Shown here one piece after another: positions 11,736 to 24,129 of a stretch of 64,000 nt of DNA. How positions within the stretch are numbered: position 1 is the first letter of the stretch; each line of letters opens with the position of its first letter. Source of the stretch: Megachile rotundata (Eukaryota > Arthropoda > Insecta > Hymenoptera > Megachilidae). Location: contig NW_027473479.1 of NCBI RefSeq assembly GCF_050947335.1, positions 62,001 through 126,000 of the forward strand. The letters run 5' to 3'. The position numbers and the translations under genes are program-made. A model generated the notes under the pieces. The model was not told the origin of the DNA. It searched no databases and saw nothing but the letters and a program-made list of their open reading frames with translations.

Positions 11736-12036
11736 TGTGTGATTGTGTGATTGTGTGATTGTGTGATTGTGATTGTGAGATTGTGGTTGTGTGATTGTGG
11801 TTGTGTGATTGTGATTGTGTGATTGTGATTGTGTGATTGTGATTGTGAGATTGTGGTTGTGTGATTGTGGTTGTGTGATTGTGATTGTGTGATTGTGATT
11901 GTGTGATTGTGATTGTGTAATTGTGATTGTGTGATTGTGATTGTGTGATTGTGATTGTGTGATTGTGATTGTGTGGTTGTGATTGTGTGATTGTGATTGT
12001 GTGATTGTGATTGTGTGATTGTGATTGTGTGATTGT
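11736..12036. repeat. 14-mer array with two GAGATTGTGG junctions
   Basis: 8-mers, then two close GAGATTGTGGTTG junctions near 11777 and 11847, then 14-mers with GTAATTG and GGTTG variants leading into the second GATC cluster. Confidence 0.78.
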
Positions 12037-12098
12037 GATCGTGTGATTGTGATCGTGTGATTGTGATCGTGTGATTGTGATCGTGTGATTGTGATCGT
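12037..12098. repeat. GATC cluster 2 (5 units)
   Basis: GATC at 12037, 12051, 12065, 12079 and 12093, spaced 14 bp. Confidence 0.92.
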
Positions 12099-12340
12099 GT
12101 GATTGTGTTTGTGTGATTGTGATTGTGTGATTGTGATTGTGTGATTGTGATTGTGTGATTGTGTGATTGTGTGTTTGTGTGATTGTGTGATTGTGTGATT
12201 GTGTGATTGTGATTGTGTGATTGTGATTGTGTGATTGTGATTGTGTGATTGTGATTGTGTGATTGTGATTGTGTGATTGTGATTGTGTGATTGTGATTGT
12301 GTGATTGTGATTGTGTGATTGTGACTGTGTGATTGTGATT
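12099..12340. repeat. 14-mers and short 8-mers
   Basis: 14-mers, an 8-mer patch with GTGTTTGTG near 12172, then about nine 14-mers with one GTGACTG variant just before the CpG-type block. Confidence 0.75.
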
Positions 12341-12700
12341 GCGTGATTGCGTGATTGCGTGATTGCGTGATTGCGTGATTGCGTGATTGCATGATTGCGT
12401 GATTGCGTGTTTGCGTGATTGCGTGATTGCGTGATTGCGTGATTGTGTGATTGCGTGATTGCCTGGTTGCGTGATTGTGTGGTTGTGTGATTGTGTGATT
12501 GTGTGATTGCGTGATTGTGTGTTTGTGTGATTGTGTGATTGTGATTGTGTGATTGTGTGATTGGGTGATTGCGTGATTGTGTGATTGCGTGATTGTGTGA
12601 TTGTGTGATTGTGTGATTGTGTGATTGTGATTGTGAGATTGTGGTTGTGTGATTGTGGTTGTGTGATTGTGATTGTGTGATTGTGATTGTGTGATTGTGA
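12341..12700. repeat. CpG-type block with GCCTGG, second of the 1,000-bp pair
   Basis: Copies 11349-11699 at an offset of 1,000 bp (GCATGATT 12389, GCCTGG 12461, GAGATTG 12635). It starts one 8-mer earlier than its partner, and the two diverge again at 11700/12700. Confidence 0.87.
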
Positions 12701-13260
12701 TTGTGAGATTGTGGTTGTGTGATTGTGGTTGTGTGATTGTGATTGTGTGATTGTGATTGTGTGATTGTGATTGTGTAATTGTGATTGTGTGATTGTGATT
12801 GTGTGATTGTGATTGTGTGATTGTGATTGTGTGGTTGTGATTGTGTGATTGTGATTGTGTGATTGTGATTGTGTGATTGTGATTGTGTGATTGTGATTGT
12901 GTGATTGTGATTGTGTGATTGTGATTGTGTGATTGTGATTGTGTGATTGTGATTGCGTGATTGTGATTGAGTGATTGTGATTGTGTGATTGTGATTGTAT
13001 GATTGTGATTGTGTGATTGCGATTGTGTGATTGTGATTGTGTGATTGTGATTGTGTGATTGTGTGATTGTGTGATTGTGTGATTGTGTGATTGTGATTGT
13101 GTGATTGGGATTGTCGGATTGGGATTGTGTGACTGTAATTGTGTGATTGTGATTGTGTGATTGTGATTGTGTGATTGTGATTGTGTGATTGTGATTGTGT
13201 GATTGTGATTGTGTGATTGTGATTGTGTGATTGTGATTGTGTGATTGTGATTGTGTGTTT
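12701..13260. repeat. 14-mer array and GTCGG landmark
   Basis: A second GAGATTGTGG junction, 14-mers with GTAATTG, GGTTG, GAGTG and GTATGATTG variants, short 8-mers, GTCGG near 13113, then 14-mers. Confidence 0.78.
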
Positions 13261-13620
13261 GTGATTGTGTGATTGTGTGATTGTGTGATTGTGTGATTGT
13301 GTGATTGTGAGATTGTGTGATTGTGTGACTGTGTGATTGTGATTGTGTGATTGTGTGATTGTGTGATTGTGTGATTGTGTGATTGTGTGTTGGTGTGATT
13401 GTGTGATTGTGTGATTGTGTGATTGTGATTGTGTGATTGTGAGATTGTGTGATTGTGTGATTGTGTGATTGTGTGATTGTGTGATTGTTTGATTGTGGTA
13501 TTGTGTGATTGTGTGATTGTGTGATTGTGTGATTGTGTGATTGTGTGATTGTGTGATTGTGTGATTGTGTGATTGTGTGATTGTGTGATTGTGTGATTGT
13601 GTGATTGTGTGATTGTGTAA
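13261..13620. repeat. Irregular plain 8-mer array
   Basis: 8-mers with unusual single words: GTGTGTTGGTG near 13386, GTTTGATTGTGGTATTG near 13487-13503 and GTAATGGTG near 13617. The GTTTGATTGTGGTATTG pair recurs near 29135-29152, linking this array to 28995-29298. Confidence 0.8.
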
Positions 13621-13928
13621 TGGTGATTGTGTGATTGTGATTGTGTGATTGTGATTGTGTGATTGTGATTGTGTGATTGTGATTGTGATTGTGTGATTGT
13701 GATTGTGTGATTGTGATTGTGTGATTGTGATTGTGTGATTGTGATTGTGTGATTGTTATTGTGTGATTGTGATTGTGTGATTGTGATTGTGTGATTGTGA
13801 TTGTGTGATTGTGATTGTGTGATTGTGTGATTGTGTGATTGTGATTGTGTGATTGTGAATGTGTGATTGTGATTGTGTGATTGTGATTGTGTGATTGTGA
13901 TTGTGTGATTGTGATTGTGTGATTGTGA
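13621..13928. repeat. 14-mer array
   Basis: 14-mers with one 8+6+6 step near 13680, a GTTATTG variant at 13755 (a stop on the - strand) and GTGAATG near 13857. Confidence 0.8.
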
Positions 13929-14230
13929 TTGCGTGATTGCGTGATTGCGTGATTGCGTGATTGCGTGATTCCGTGATTGCGTGATTGCGTGATTGCGTGT
14001 TTGCGTGATTGCGTGATTGCGTGATTGCGTGATTGTGTGATTGCGTGATTGCCTGGTTGCGTGATTGTGTGGTTGTGTGATTGTGTGATTGTGTGATTGC
14101 GTGATTGTGTGTTTGTGTGATTGTGTGATTGTGATTGTGTGATTGTGTGATTGGGTGATTGTGTGATTGCGTGATTGCGTGATTGCGTGATTGCGTGATT
14201 GTGTGATTGCGTGATTGTGTGATTGCGTGA
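13929..14230. repeat. CpG-type block with GCCTGG landmark
   Basis: GATTCCGTG near 13969, GTTTGCG, GCCTGG at 14051, GTGGTTG, GTGTTTGTG, GATTGGGTG, then alternating C- and T-type 8-mers. It lacks the GAATATG unit. Confidence 0.85.
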
Positions 14231-14641
14231 TTGTGTGATTGTGTGATTGTGTGATTGTGTGATTGTGTGATTGTGTGATTGTGTGATTGTGTGATTGTGT
14301 GATTGTGTGATTGTGTGATTGTGTGATTGTGTGATTGTGTGATTGTGATTGTGAGATTGTGGTTGTGTGATTGTGGTTGTGTGATTGTGATTGTGTGATT
14401 GTGATTGTGTGATTGTGATTGTGTAATTGTGATTGTGTGTTTGTGATTGTGTGATTGTGATTGTGTGATTGTGATTGTGTGGTTGTGATTGTGTGATTGT
14501 GATTGTGTGATTGTGATTGTGTGATTGTGATTGTGTGATTGTGATTGTGTGATTGTGATTGTGTGATTGTGATTGTGTGATTGTGATTGTGTGATTGTGA
14601 TTGTGTGATTGTGATTGTGTGATTGTGATTGTGTGATTGTG
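14231..14641. repeat. 8-mers and 14-mers
   Basis: 8-mers to about 14340, GAGATTGTGG junction, then 14-mers with GTAATTG, GTGTTTGTG and GGTTG variants and about 11 clean units at the end. Confidence 0.8.
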
Positions 14642-14790
14642 ATTGCGTGATTGCGTGGTTGCGTGATTGCGTGATTGCGTGATTGCGTGATTGCGTGAAT
14701 ATGTGATTGCGTGATTGCGTGATTGCGTGATTGTGTGATTGCGTGATTGTGTGATTGCGTGATTGTGTGATTGCGTGATTGTGTGATTGT
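14642..14790. repeat. Short CpG-type block
   Basis: GCGTGATT with GTGGTTGCG near 14654 and GAATATG near 14697, then alternating C/T 8-mers. A near-identical short block is at 17846-17990. Confidence 0.82.
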
Positions 14791-15097
14791 GTGATTGTGT
14801 GATTGTGTGATTGTGATTGTGTGATTGTGATTGTGTGATTGTGATTGTGTGATTGTGATTGTGTGATTGTGATTGTGTGATTGTGATTGTGTGATTGTGA
14901 TTGTGTGATTGTGATTGTGTGATTGTGATTGTGTGATTGTGATTGTGTGATTGTGATTGTGTGATTGTGATTGTGTGATTGTGATTGTGTGATTGTGATT
15001 GTGTGATTGTGATTGTGTGATTGTGATTGTGTGATTGTGATTGTGTGATTGTGATTGTGTGATTGTGATTGTGTGATTGTGATTGTGTGATTGTGAT
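14791..15097. repeat. Homogeneous 14-mer array
   Basis: Three 8-mers, then about 20 consecutive 14-mers in which I saw no variant. Confidence 0.85.
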
Positions 15098-15445
15098 TGC
15101 GTGATTGCGTGATTGCGTGATTGCGTGATTGCGTGATTGCGTGATTGCGTGATTGCGTGTTTGCGTGATTGCGTGATTGCTTGATTGCGTGATTGTGTGA
15201 TTGCGTGATTGCCTGGTTGCGTGATTGTGTGGTTGTGTGATTGTGTGATTGTGTGATTGCGTGATTGTGTGTTTGTGTGATTGTGTGATTGTGATTGTGG
15301 GATTGTGTGATTGGGTGATTGTGTGATTGCGTGATTGCGTGATTGCGTGATTGCGTGATTGCGTGATTGCGTGATTGCGTGAATATGTGATTGCGTGATT
15401 GCGTGATTGCGTGATTGTGTGATTGCGTGATTGTGTGATTGCGTG
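15098..15445. repeat. CpG-type block with GCCTGG landmark
   Basis: GTTTGCG, GCTTGATTG, GCCTGG at 15211, GTGGTTG, GTGTTTGTG, GTGGGATTG, GATTGGGTG, GAATATG near 15379. Confidence 0.85.
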
Positions 15446-15724
15446 ATTGTGTGATTGTGTGATTGTGTGATTGTGTGATTGTGTGATTGTGTGATTGTGT
15501 GATTGTGTGATTGTGATTGTGAGATTGTGGTTGTGTGATTGTGGTTGTGTGATTGTGATTGTGTGATTGTGATTGTGTAATTGTGATTGTGTGATTGTGA
15601 TTGTGTGATTGTGATTGTGTGATTGTGATTGTGTGGTTGTGATTGTGTGGTTGTGATTGTGTGATTGTGATTGTGTGATTGTGATTGTGTGATTGTGATT
15701 GTGTGATTGTGATTGTGTGATTGT
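15446..15724. repeat. 8-mers then 14-mers
   Basis: 8-mers, GAGATTGTGG junction near 15520, then 14-mers with GTAATTG and two GGTTG variants. Confidence 0.78.
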
Positions 15725-15790
15725 GATTGCGTGATTGTGATTGCGTGATTGTGATTGCGTGATTGTGATTGCGTGATTGTGATTGCGTGA
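15725..15790. repeat. Hybrid CpG 14-mers (GCGTGATTGTGATT), copy 1
   Basis: Five consecutive 14-mers carry GCG in place of GTG in their 8-mer half. The same five-unit hybrid occurs near 29868-29930. Confidence 0.88.
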
Positions 15791-16745
15791 TTGTGATTGT
15801 GTGATTGTGATTGTGTGATTGTGATTGTGTGATTGTGATTGTGTGATTGTGATTGTGTGATTGTGATTGTGTGATTGTGATTGTGTGATTGTGATTGTGT
15901 GATTGGGTGATTGTGTGATTGCGTGATTGCGTGATTGCGTGATTGCGTGATTGCGTGATTGCGTGATTGCGTGATTGCGTGATTGCGTGATTGTGATTGT
16001 GTGATTGTGATTGAGTGATTGTGATTGTGTGATTGTGATTGTGTGATTGTGATTGTGTGATTGTGTGATTGCGTGATTGTGTGATTGAGTGATTGCGTGA
16101 TTGTGTGATTGCGAGATTGCGTGATTGCGTGATTGCGTGATTGCGTGATTGCGTGATTGCCTGATTGCGTGATTGCGTGATTGCGTGATTGCGTGATTGC
16201 GTGATTGCCTGCTTGCGTGATTGTGTGGTTGTGTGATTGTGTGATTGTGTGATTGTGTGATTGCGTGATTGTGTGATTGCGTGATTGCGTGATTGCGTGA
16301 TTGCGTGATTGCGTGATTGCGTGATTGCGTGATTGCGTGATTGCGTGATTGCGAGATTGCCTGATTGCGTGATTGCGTGACTGCGTGATTGCGTGATTGC
16401 GTGATTGCGTGATTGTGTGACTGTGTGATTGTGTGGTTGTGTGATTGTGTGGTTGTGTGATTGTGTGGTTGTGTGATTTTGTGATTGCGTGATTGCGTGA
16501 TTGCGTGATTGCGTGATTGCGTGATTGCGTGATTGCGTGATTGCGTGATTGCGTGTTTGCGTGATTGCGTGATTGCGTGACTGCGTGATTGCGTGATTGC
16601 GTGATTGCGTGATTTCGTGAGTGCGTGATTGCGTGATTGCGTGATTGCGTGATTGCTTGATTGTGTGATTGCGTGAATATGTGATTGCGTGATTGCGTGA
16701 TTGCGTGATTGCGTGATTGCGTGATTGTGTGATTGCGTGATTGCG
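15791..16745. repeat. 14-mers then long mixed CpG-type domain
   Basis: 14-mers to about 15900, GATTGGGTG, a GCGTGATT run, a 14-mer patch with GAGTG (about 15985-16055), then a long CpG-type stretch with GCGAGATTG, GCCTGATTG near 16159 and GCCTGCTTGCG near 16207. A GTGTGGTTG patch near 16430-16475 is followed by GTTTGCG, GATTTCGTGAGTG near 16612 and GAATATG near 16675. The GATTTCGTGAGTG to GAATATG part resembles 5980-6060. Confidence 0.82.
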
Positions 16746-16922
16746 TGATTGTGTGATTGTGTGATTGTGTGATTGTGTGATTGTGTGATTGTGTGATTGT
16801 GTGATTGTGTGATTGTGTGATTGTGTGATTGTGTGATTGTGTGATTGTGTGATTGTGTGATTGTGGGATTGTGTGATTATATGATTGTGATTGTGTGATT
16901 GTGATTGTGTGATTGTGATTGT
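16746..16922. repeat. Plain 8-mers leading to module D
   Basis: GTGTGATT run, then GTGGGATTG and GATTATATG near 16864-16882 and two 14-mers, the same approach to module D as at 6360-6440. Confidence 0.8.
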
Positions 16923-17096
16923 GCGACTGTGGTTGTGTGACTGCGATTGTGTGACTGCGATAGTGTGATTGCGATTGTGTGATTGCAATTGTGTGATTGC
17001 GTGACTGTGATTGCGTGACTGCGATTGCGCGGCTGCGATTGTGCAACTGTGATTGTGCGACTGCTTTTGTGTGGTTGCGATTGTGTGATTGCAATT
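16923..17096. repeat. Module D, copy 4
   Basis: 174 bp, GCGCGGCTGCG at 17027. Private differences: GTGGTTGTGTGACTG near its start and GACTGCGATTG directly before GCGCGG (GACTGTGATTG elsewhere). Confidence 0.9.
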
Positions 17097-17845
17097 GTGT
17101 GATTGTGTGATTGCGATTGTGTGATTGTGATTGTGTGATTGTGATTGTGTGATTGTGTGATTGTGTGATTGTGTGATTGTGTGATTGTGTGATTGTGATT
17201 GTGTGATTGGGATTGTCGGATTGGGATTGTGTGACTGTAATTGTGTGATTGTGATTGTGTGATTGTGATTGTGTGATTGTGATTGTGTGATTGTGATTGT
17301 GTGATTGTGATTGTGTGATTGTGATTGTGTGATTGCGTTTGTGTGATTGTGATTGTGTGTTTGTGTGATTGTGTGATTGTGTGATTGTGTGATTGTGTGA
17401 TTGTGTGATTGTGAGATTGTGTGATTGTGTGATTGTGTGATTGTGATTGTGTGATTGTGATTGTGTGATTGTGATTGCGTGATTGTGATTATGTGATTGT
17501 CATTGTGTGATTGTGATTGTGTGATTGTGATTGTGTGATTGTGATTGTGTGATTGTGATTGTGCGATTGTTATTGTGTGATTGTGATTGTGTGATTGTGA
17601 TTGTGTGATTGTGATTGTGTGATTGTGATTGTGTGATTGCGATTGTATGATTGTGATTGTGACTGAGTGATTGTAATTGTGTGATTGTGATTGTGTGATT
17701 GTGATTGTGTGATTGTGATTGTGTGATTGTGATTGTGTGATTGTGATTGTGTGATTGTGATTGTGTGATTGTGATTGTGTGATTGTGATTGTGTGATTGT
17801 GATTGTGTGATTGTGATTGTGTGATTGTGATTGTGTGATTGTGAT
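17097..17845. repeat. Mixed 14-mers with GTCGG landmark and irregular words
   Basis: 8-mers, GTCGG near 17216, 14-mers, GTGTTTGTG and GAGATTG in 8-mers, then 14-mers containing GATTATGTGATTGTCATTG near 17486-17506, GCGATTGTTATTG near 17562, GTATGATTG near 17646 and GTGACTGAGTG near 17660. The same GTTATTG/GTCATTG/GTATG/GACTGAG series recurs at 29364-29495. Confidence 0.8.
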
Positions 17846-17990
17846 TGCGTGATTGCGTGGTTGCGTGATTGCGTGATTGCGTGATTGCGTGATTGCGTGA
17901 ATATGTGATTGCGTGATTGCGTGATTGCGTGATTGTGTGATTGCGTGATTGTGTGATTGCGTGATTGTGTGATTGCGTGATTGTGTGATT
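17846..17990. repeat. Short CpG-type block
   Basis: GTGGTTGCG near 17858 and GAATATG near 17899; close copy of 14642-14790. Confidence 0.82.
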
Positions 17991-18586
17991 GTGTGATTGT
18001 GTGATTGTGTGATTGTGATTGTGTGATTGTGATTGTGTGATTGTGATTGTGTGATTGTGATTGTGTGATTGTGATTGTGTGATTGTGATTGTGTGATTGT
18101 GATTGTGTGATTGTGTGATTGTGATTGTGTGATTGGGATTGTCTGTTTGGGATTGTGTGACTGCAATTGTGTGATTGAGAGTGTGTGATTGTGATTGTGT
18201 GATTGTGATTGTGTGATTGTGATTGTGTGATTGTGATTGTGTGATTGTGATTGTGTGATTGTGATTGTGTGATTGTGATTGTGTGATTGTGATTGTGTGA
18301 TTGTGATTGTGTGATTGTGATTGTGTGATTGTGATTGTGTGATTGTGATTGTGTGATTGTGATTGTGTGATTGTGATTGTGTGATTGTGATTGTGTGATT
18401 GTGATTGTGTGATTGTGATTGTGTGATTGTGATTGTGTGATTGTGATTGTGTGATTGTGATTGTGTGATTGTGATTGTGTGATTGTGATTGTGTGATTGT
18501 GATTGTGTGATTGTGATTGTGTGATTGTGATTGTGTGATTGTGATTGTGTGATTGTGATTGTGTGATTGTGATTGTGTGATTGTGA
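17991..18586. repeat. 14-mers with first GTCTGTTTGGG landmark
   Basis: 14-mers, one isolated 8-mer step, GATTGGGATTGTCTGTTTGGG with GTCTG at 18141, GACTGCAATTG, GAGAGTG, then about 28 clean 14-mers. Confidence 0.85.
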
Positions 18587-19504
18587 TTGCGTGATTGCGT
18601 GATTGCGTGATTGCGTGATTGCGTGATTGCGTGATTGCGTGATTGCGTGATTGCGTGATTGCGTGTTTGCGTGATTGCGTGATTGCGTGATTGCGTGATT
18701 GTGTGATTGCGTGATTGCCTGGTTGCGTGATTGTGTGGTTGTGTGATTGTGTGATTGTGTGATTGCGTGATTGTGTGTTTGTGTGATTGTGTGATTGTGA
18801 TTGTGTGATTGTGTGATTGGGTGATTGTGTGATTGCGTGATTGCGTGATTGCGTGATTGCGTGATTGCGTGATTGCGTGATTGCGTGATTGCGTGATTGC
18901 GTGATTGCGTGATTGCGTGATTGCGTGAATATGTGATTGCGTGATTGCGTGATAGCGTGATTGCGTGATTGTGTGATTGCGTGATTGTGTGATTGCGTGA
19001 TTGTGTGATTGCGTGATTGTGTGATTGTGTGATTGTGTGATTGTGTGATTGTGTGATTGTGTGATTGTGTGATTGTGTGATTGTGTGATTGTGTGATTGT
19101 GTGATTGTGTGATTGTGTGATTGTGTGATTGTGTGATTGTGATTGTGAGATTGTGGTTGTGTGATTGTGGTTGTGTGATTGTGATTGTGTGATTGTGATT
19201 GTGTGATTGTGATTGTGTAATTGTGATTGTGTGATTGTGATTGTGTGTTTGTGATTGTGTGATTGTGATTGTGTGGTTGTGATTGTGTGATTGTGATTGT
19301 GTGATTGTGATTGTGTGATTGTGATTGTGTGATTGTGATTGTGTGATTGTGATTGTGTGATTGTGATTGTGTGATTGTGATTGAGTGATTGTGATTGTGT
19401 GATTGTGATTGTGTGATTGTGATTGTGTGATTGCGATTGTGTGATTGTGATTGTGTGATTGTGATTGTGTGATTGTGTGATTGTGTGATTGTGTGATTGT
19501 GTGA
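18587..19504. repeat. Type I cassette, copy 1 (CpG block, 8-mers, 14-mers)
   Basis: GCGTGATT run, GTTTGCG, GCCTGG (18717), GTGGTTG, GTGTTTGTG, GATTGGGTG, GAATATG, GATAGCG (18951), 8-mers, GAGATTGTGG junction, 14-mers with GTAATTG, GTGTTTGTG and GGTTG, GATTGAGTG (19379), GCGATTG, short 8-mers. The same order recurs at 23201, 25129 and 27688. Confidence 0.88.
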
Positions 19505-20405
19505 TTGTGATTGTGTGATTGTGATTGTGTGATTGTGATTGTGTGATTGTGATTGTGTGATTGTGATTGTGTGATTGTGATTGTGTGATTGTGATTGTGT
19601 GATTGTGATTGTGTGATTGTGATTGTGTGATTGTGATTGTGTGATTGTGATTGTGTGATTGTGATTGTGTGATTGTGATTGTGTGATTGTGATTGTGTGA
19701 TTGTGATTGTGTGATTGTGATTGTGTGATTGTGATTGTGTGATTGTGATTGTGTGATTGTGATTGTGTGATTGTGATTGTGTGATTGTGATTGTGTGATT
19801 GTGATTGTGTGATTGTGATTGTGTGATTGTGATTGTGTGATTGTGATTGTGTGATTGTGATTGTGTGATTGTGATTGTGTGATTGTGATTGTGTGATTGT
19901 GATTGTGTGATTGTGATTGTGTGATTGTGATTGTGTGATTGTGATTGTGTGATTGTGATTGTGTGATTGTGATTGTGTGATTGTGATTGTGTGATTGTGA
20001 TTGTGTGATTGTGATTGTGTGATTGTGATTGTGTGATTGTGATTGTGTGATTGTGATTGTGTGATTGTGATTGTGTGATTGTGATTGTGTGATTGTGATT
20101 GTGTGATTGTGATTGTGTGATTGTGATTGTGTGATTGTGATTGTGTGATTGTGATTGTGTGATTGTGATTGTGTGATTGTGATTGTGTGATTGTGATTGT
20201 GTGATTGTGATTGTGTGATTGTGATTGTGTGATTGTGATTGTGTGATTGTGATTGTGTGATTGTGATTGTGTGATTGTGATTGTGTGATTGTGATTGTGT
20301 GATTGTGATTGTGTGATTGTGATTGTGTGATTGTGATTGTGTGATTGTGATTGTGTGATTGTGATTGTGTGATTGTGATTGTGTGATTGTGATTGTGTGA
20401 TTGTG
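19505..20405. repeat. Homogeneous 14-mer array, about 64 units
   Basis: I saw no variant in this run. Its counterpart in the next full copy of the cassette (26035-26925) is almost the same length. Confidence 0.88.
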
Positions 20406-22575
20406 TGATTGTGATTGTGTGATTGGGATTGTCTGTTTGGGATTGTGTGACTGCAATTGTGTGATTGAGAGTGTGTGATTGTGATTGTGTGATTGTGATT
20501 GTGTGATTGTGATTGTGCGATTGTGATTGTGTGATTGTGATTGTGTGATTGTGATTGTGTGATTGTGATTGTGTGATTGTGATTGTGTGATTGTGATTGT
20601 GTGATTGTGATTGTGTGATTGTGATTGTGTGATTGTGATTGTGTGATTGTGATTGTGTGATTGTGATTGTGTGATTGTGATTGTGTGATTGTGTGATTGT
20701 GATTGTGTGATTGTGATTGTGTGATTGTGATTGTGTGATTGTGATTGTGTGATTGTGATTGTGTGATTGTGATTGTGTGATTGTGATTGTGTGATTGTGA
20801 TTGTGTGATTGTGATTGTGTGATTGTGATTGTGTGATTGTGATTGTGTGATTGTGATTGTGTGATTGTGATTGTGTGATTGTGATTGTGTGATTGTGATT
20901 GTGTGATTGTGATTGTGTGATTGTGATTGTGTGATTGTGATTGTGTGATTGTGATTGTGTGATTGTGATTGTGTGATTGTGATTGTGTGATTGTGATTGT
21001 GTGATTGTGATTGTGTGATTGTGATTGTGTGATTGTGATTGTGTGATTGTGATTGTGTGATTGTGATTGTGTGATTGTGATTGTGTGATTGTGATTGTGT
21101 GATTGTGATTGTGTGATTGTGATTGTGTGATTGTGATTGTGTGATTGTGATTGTGTGATTGTGATTGTGTGATTGTGATTGTGTGATTGTGTGATTGTGA
21201 TTGTGTGATTGGGATTGTCTGTTTGGGATTGTGTGACTGCAATTGTGTGATTGAGAGTGTGTGATTGTGATTGTGTGATTGTGATTGTGTGATTGTGATT
21301 GTGCGATTGTGATTGTGTGATTGTGATTGTGTGATTGTGATTGTGTGATTGTGATTGTGTGATTGTGATTGTGTGATTGTGATTGTGTGATTGTGATTGT
21401 GTGATTGTGATTGTGTGATTGTGATTGTGTGATTGTGATTGTGTGATTGTGATTGTGTGATTGTGATTGTGTGATTGTGATTGTGTGATTGTGATTGTGT
21501 GATTGTGATTGTGTGATTGTGATTGTGTGATTGTGATTGTGTGATTGTGATTGTGTGATTGTGATTGTGTGATTGTGATTGTGTGATTGTGATTGTGTGA
21601 TTGTGATTGTGTGATTGTGATTGTGTGATTGTGATTGTGTGATTGTGATTGTGTGATTGTGATTGTGTGATTGTGATTGTGTGATTGTGATTGTGTGATT
21701 GTGATTGTGTGATTGTGATTGTGTGATTGTGATTGTGTGATTGTGTGATTGTGATTGTGTGATTGGGATTGTCTGTTTGGGATTGTGTGACTGCAATTGT
21801 GTGATTGAGAGTGTGTGATTGTGATTGTGTGATTGTGATTGTGTGATTGTGATTGTGCGATTGTGATTGTGTGATTGTGATTGTGTGATTGTGATTGTGT
21901 GATTGTGATTGTGTGATTGTGATTGTGTGATTGTGATTGTGTGATTGTGATTGTGTGATTGTGATTGTGTGATTGTGATTGTGTGATTGTGATTGTGTGA
22001 TTGTGTGATTGTGATTGTGTGATTGTGATTGTGTGATTGTGATTGTGTGATTGTGATTGTGTGATTGTGATTGTGTGATTGTGATTGTGTGATTGTGATT
22101 GTGTGATTGTGATTGTGTGATTGTGATTGTGTGATTGTGATTGTGTGATTGTGATTGTGTGATTGTGATTGTGTGATTGTGATTGTGTGATTGTGATTGT
22201 GTGATTGTGATTGTGTGATTGTGATTGTGTGATTGTGATTGTGTGATTGTGATTGTGTGATTGTGATTGTGTGATTGTGATTGTGTGATTGTGATTGTGT
22301 GATTGTGATTGTGTGATTGTGATTGTGTGATTGTGATTGTGTGATTGTGATTGTGTGATTGTGATTGTGTGATTGTGATTGTGTGATTGTGATTGTGTGA
22401 TTGTGATTGTGTGATTGTGATTGTGTGATTGTGATTGTGTGATTGTGATTGTGTGATTGTGATTGTGTGATTGTGATTGTGTGATTGTGATTGTGTGATT
22501 GTGTGATTGTGATTGTGTGATTGGGATTGTCTGTTTGGGATTGTGTGACTGCAATTGTGTGATTGAGAGTGTGTG
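20406..22575. repeat. 14-mer arrays punctuated by GTCTGTTTGGG landmarks
   Basis: GTCTGTTTGGG at 20431, 21217, 21771 and 22529 (spacing 786, 554, 758 bp). Each is preceded by one isolated 8-mer step and followed by GACTGCAATTG, GAGAGTG and, three units later, one GCGATTG. Between them are clean 14-mers, with isolated 8-mer steps near 20690 and 22003. Confidence 0.88.
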
Positions 22576-23200
22576 ATTGTGATTGTGTGATTGTGATTGT
22601 GTGATTGTGATTGTGCGATTGTGATTGTGTGATTGTGATTGTGTGATTGTGATTGTGTGATTGTGATTGTGTGATTGTGATTGTGTGATTGTGATTGTGT
22701 GATTGTGATTGTGTGATTGTGATTGTGTGATTGTGATTGTGTGATTGTGATTGTGTGATTGTGATTGTGTGATTGTGATTGTGTGATTGTGATTGTGTGA
22801 TTGTGATTGTGTGATTGTGATTGTGTGATTGTGATTGTGTGATTGTGATTGTGTGATTGTGATTGTGTGATTGTGATTGTGTGATTGTGATTGTGTGATT
22901 GTGATTGTGTGATTGTGATTGTGTGATTGTGATTGTGTGATTGTGATTGTGTGATTGTGATTGTGTGATTGTGATTGTGTGATTGTGATTGTGTGATTGT
23001 GATTGTGTGATTGTGATTGTGTGATTGTGATTGTGTGATTGTGATTGTGTGATTGTGATTGTGTGATTGTGATTGTGTGATTGTGATTGTGTGATTGTGA
23101 TTGTGTGATTGTGATTGTGTGATTGTGATTGTGTGATTGTGATTGTGTGATTGTGATTGTGTGATTGTGATTGTGTGATTGTGATTGTGTGATTGTGATT
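22576..23200. repeat. Homogeneous 14-mer array
   Basis: After one GCGATTG near 22615, about 41 14-mers without a variant, ending at the next CpG-type block. Confidence 0.86.
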
Positions 23201-24129
23201 GCGTGATTGCGTGATTGCGTGATTGCGTGATTGCGTGATTGCGTGATTGCGTGATTGCGTGATTGCGTGATTGCGTGTTTGCGTGATTGCGTGATTGCGT
23301 GATTGCGTGATTGTGTGATTGCGTGATTGCCTGGTTGCGTGATTGTGTGGTTGTGTGATTGTGTGATTGTGTGATTGCGTGATTGTGTGTTTGTGTGATT
23401 GTGTGATTGTGATTGTGTGATTGTGTGATTGGGTGATTGTGTGATTGCGTGATTGCGTGATTGCGTGATTGCGTGATTGCGTGATTGCGTGATTGCGTGA
23501 TTGCGTGATTGCGTGATTGCGTGATTGCGTGATAGCGTGATTGCGTGATTGTGTGATTGCGTGATTGTGTGATTGCGTGATTGTGTGATTGCGTGATTGT
23601 GTGATTGTGTGATTGTGTGATTGTGTGATTGTGTGATTGTGTGATTGTGTGATTGTGTGATTGTGTGATTGTGTGATTGTGTGATTGTGTGATTGTGTGA
23701 TTGTGTGATTGTGTGATTGTGATTGTGAGATTGTGGTTGTGTGATTGTGGTTGTGTGATTGTGATTGTGTGATTGTGATTGTGTGATTGTGATTGTGTAA
23801 TTGTGATTGTGTGATTGTGATTGTGTGTTTGTGATTGTGTGATTGTGATTGTGTGGTTGTGATTGTGTGATTGTGATTGTGTGATTGTGATTGTGTGATT
23901 GTGATTGTGTGATTGTGATTGTGTGATTGTGATTGTGTGATTGTGATTGTGTGATTGTGATTGAGTGATTGTGATTGTGTGATTGTGATTGTGTGATTGT
24001 GATTGTGTGATTGCGAATGTGTGATTGTGATTGTGTGATTGTGATTGTGTGATTGTGTGATTGTGTGATTGTGTGATTGTGTGATTGTGATTGTGTGATT
24101 GGGATTGTCGGATTGGGATTGTGTGACTG
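23201..24129. repeat. Type I cassette, copy 2
   Basis: GCCTGG 23329, GATAGCG 23531, GATTGAGTG 23959. The GCCTGG-GATAGCG distance is 202 bp against 226-234 bp in the other copies: three fewer 8-mers, including loss of GAATATG. It ends at GTCGG near 24107 instead of a long clean array. Confidence 0.87.
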
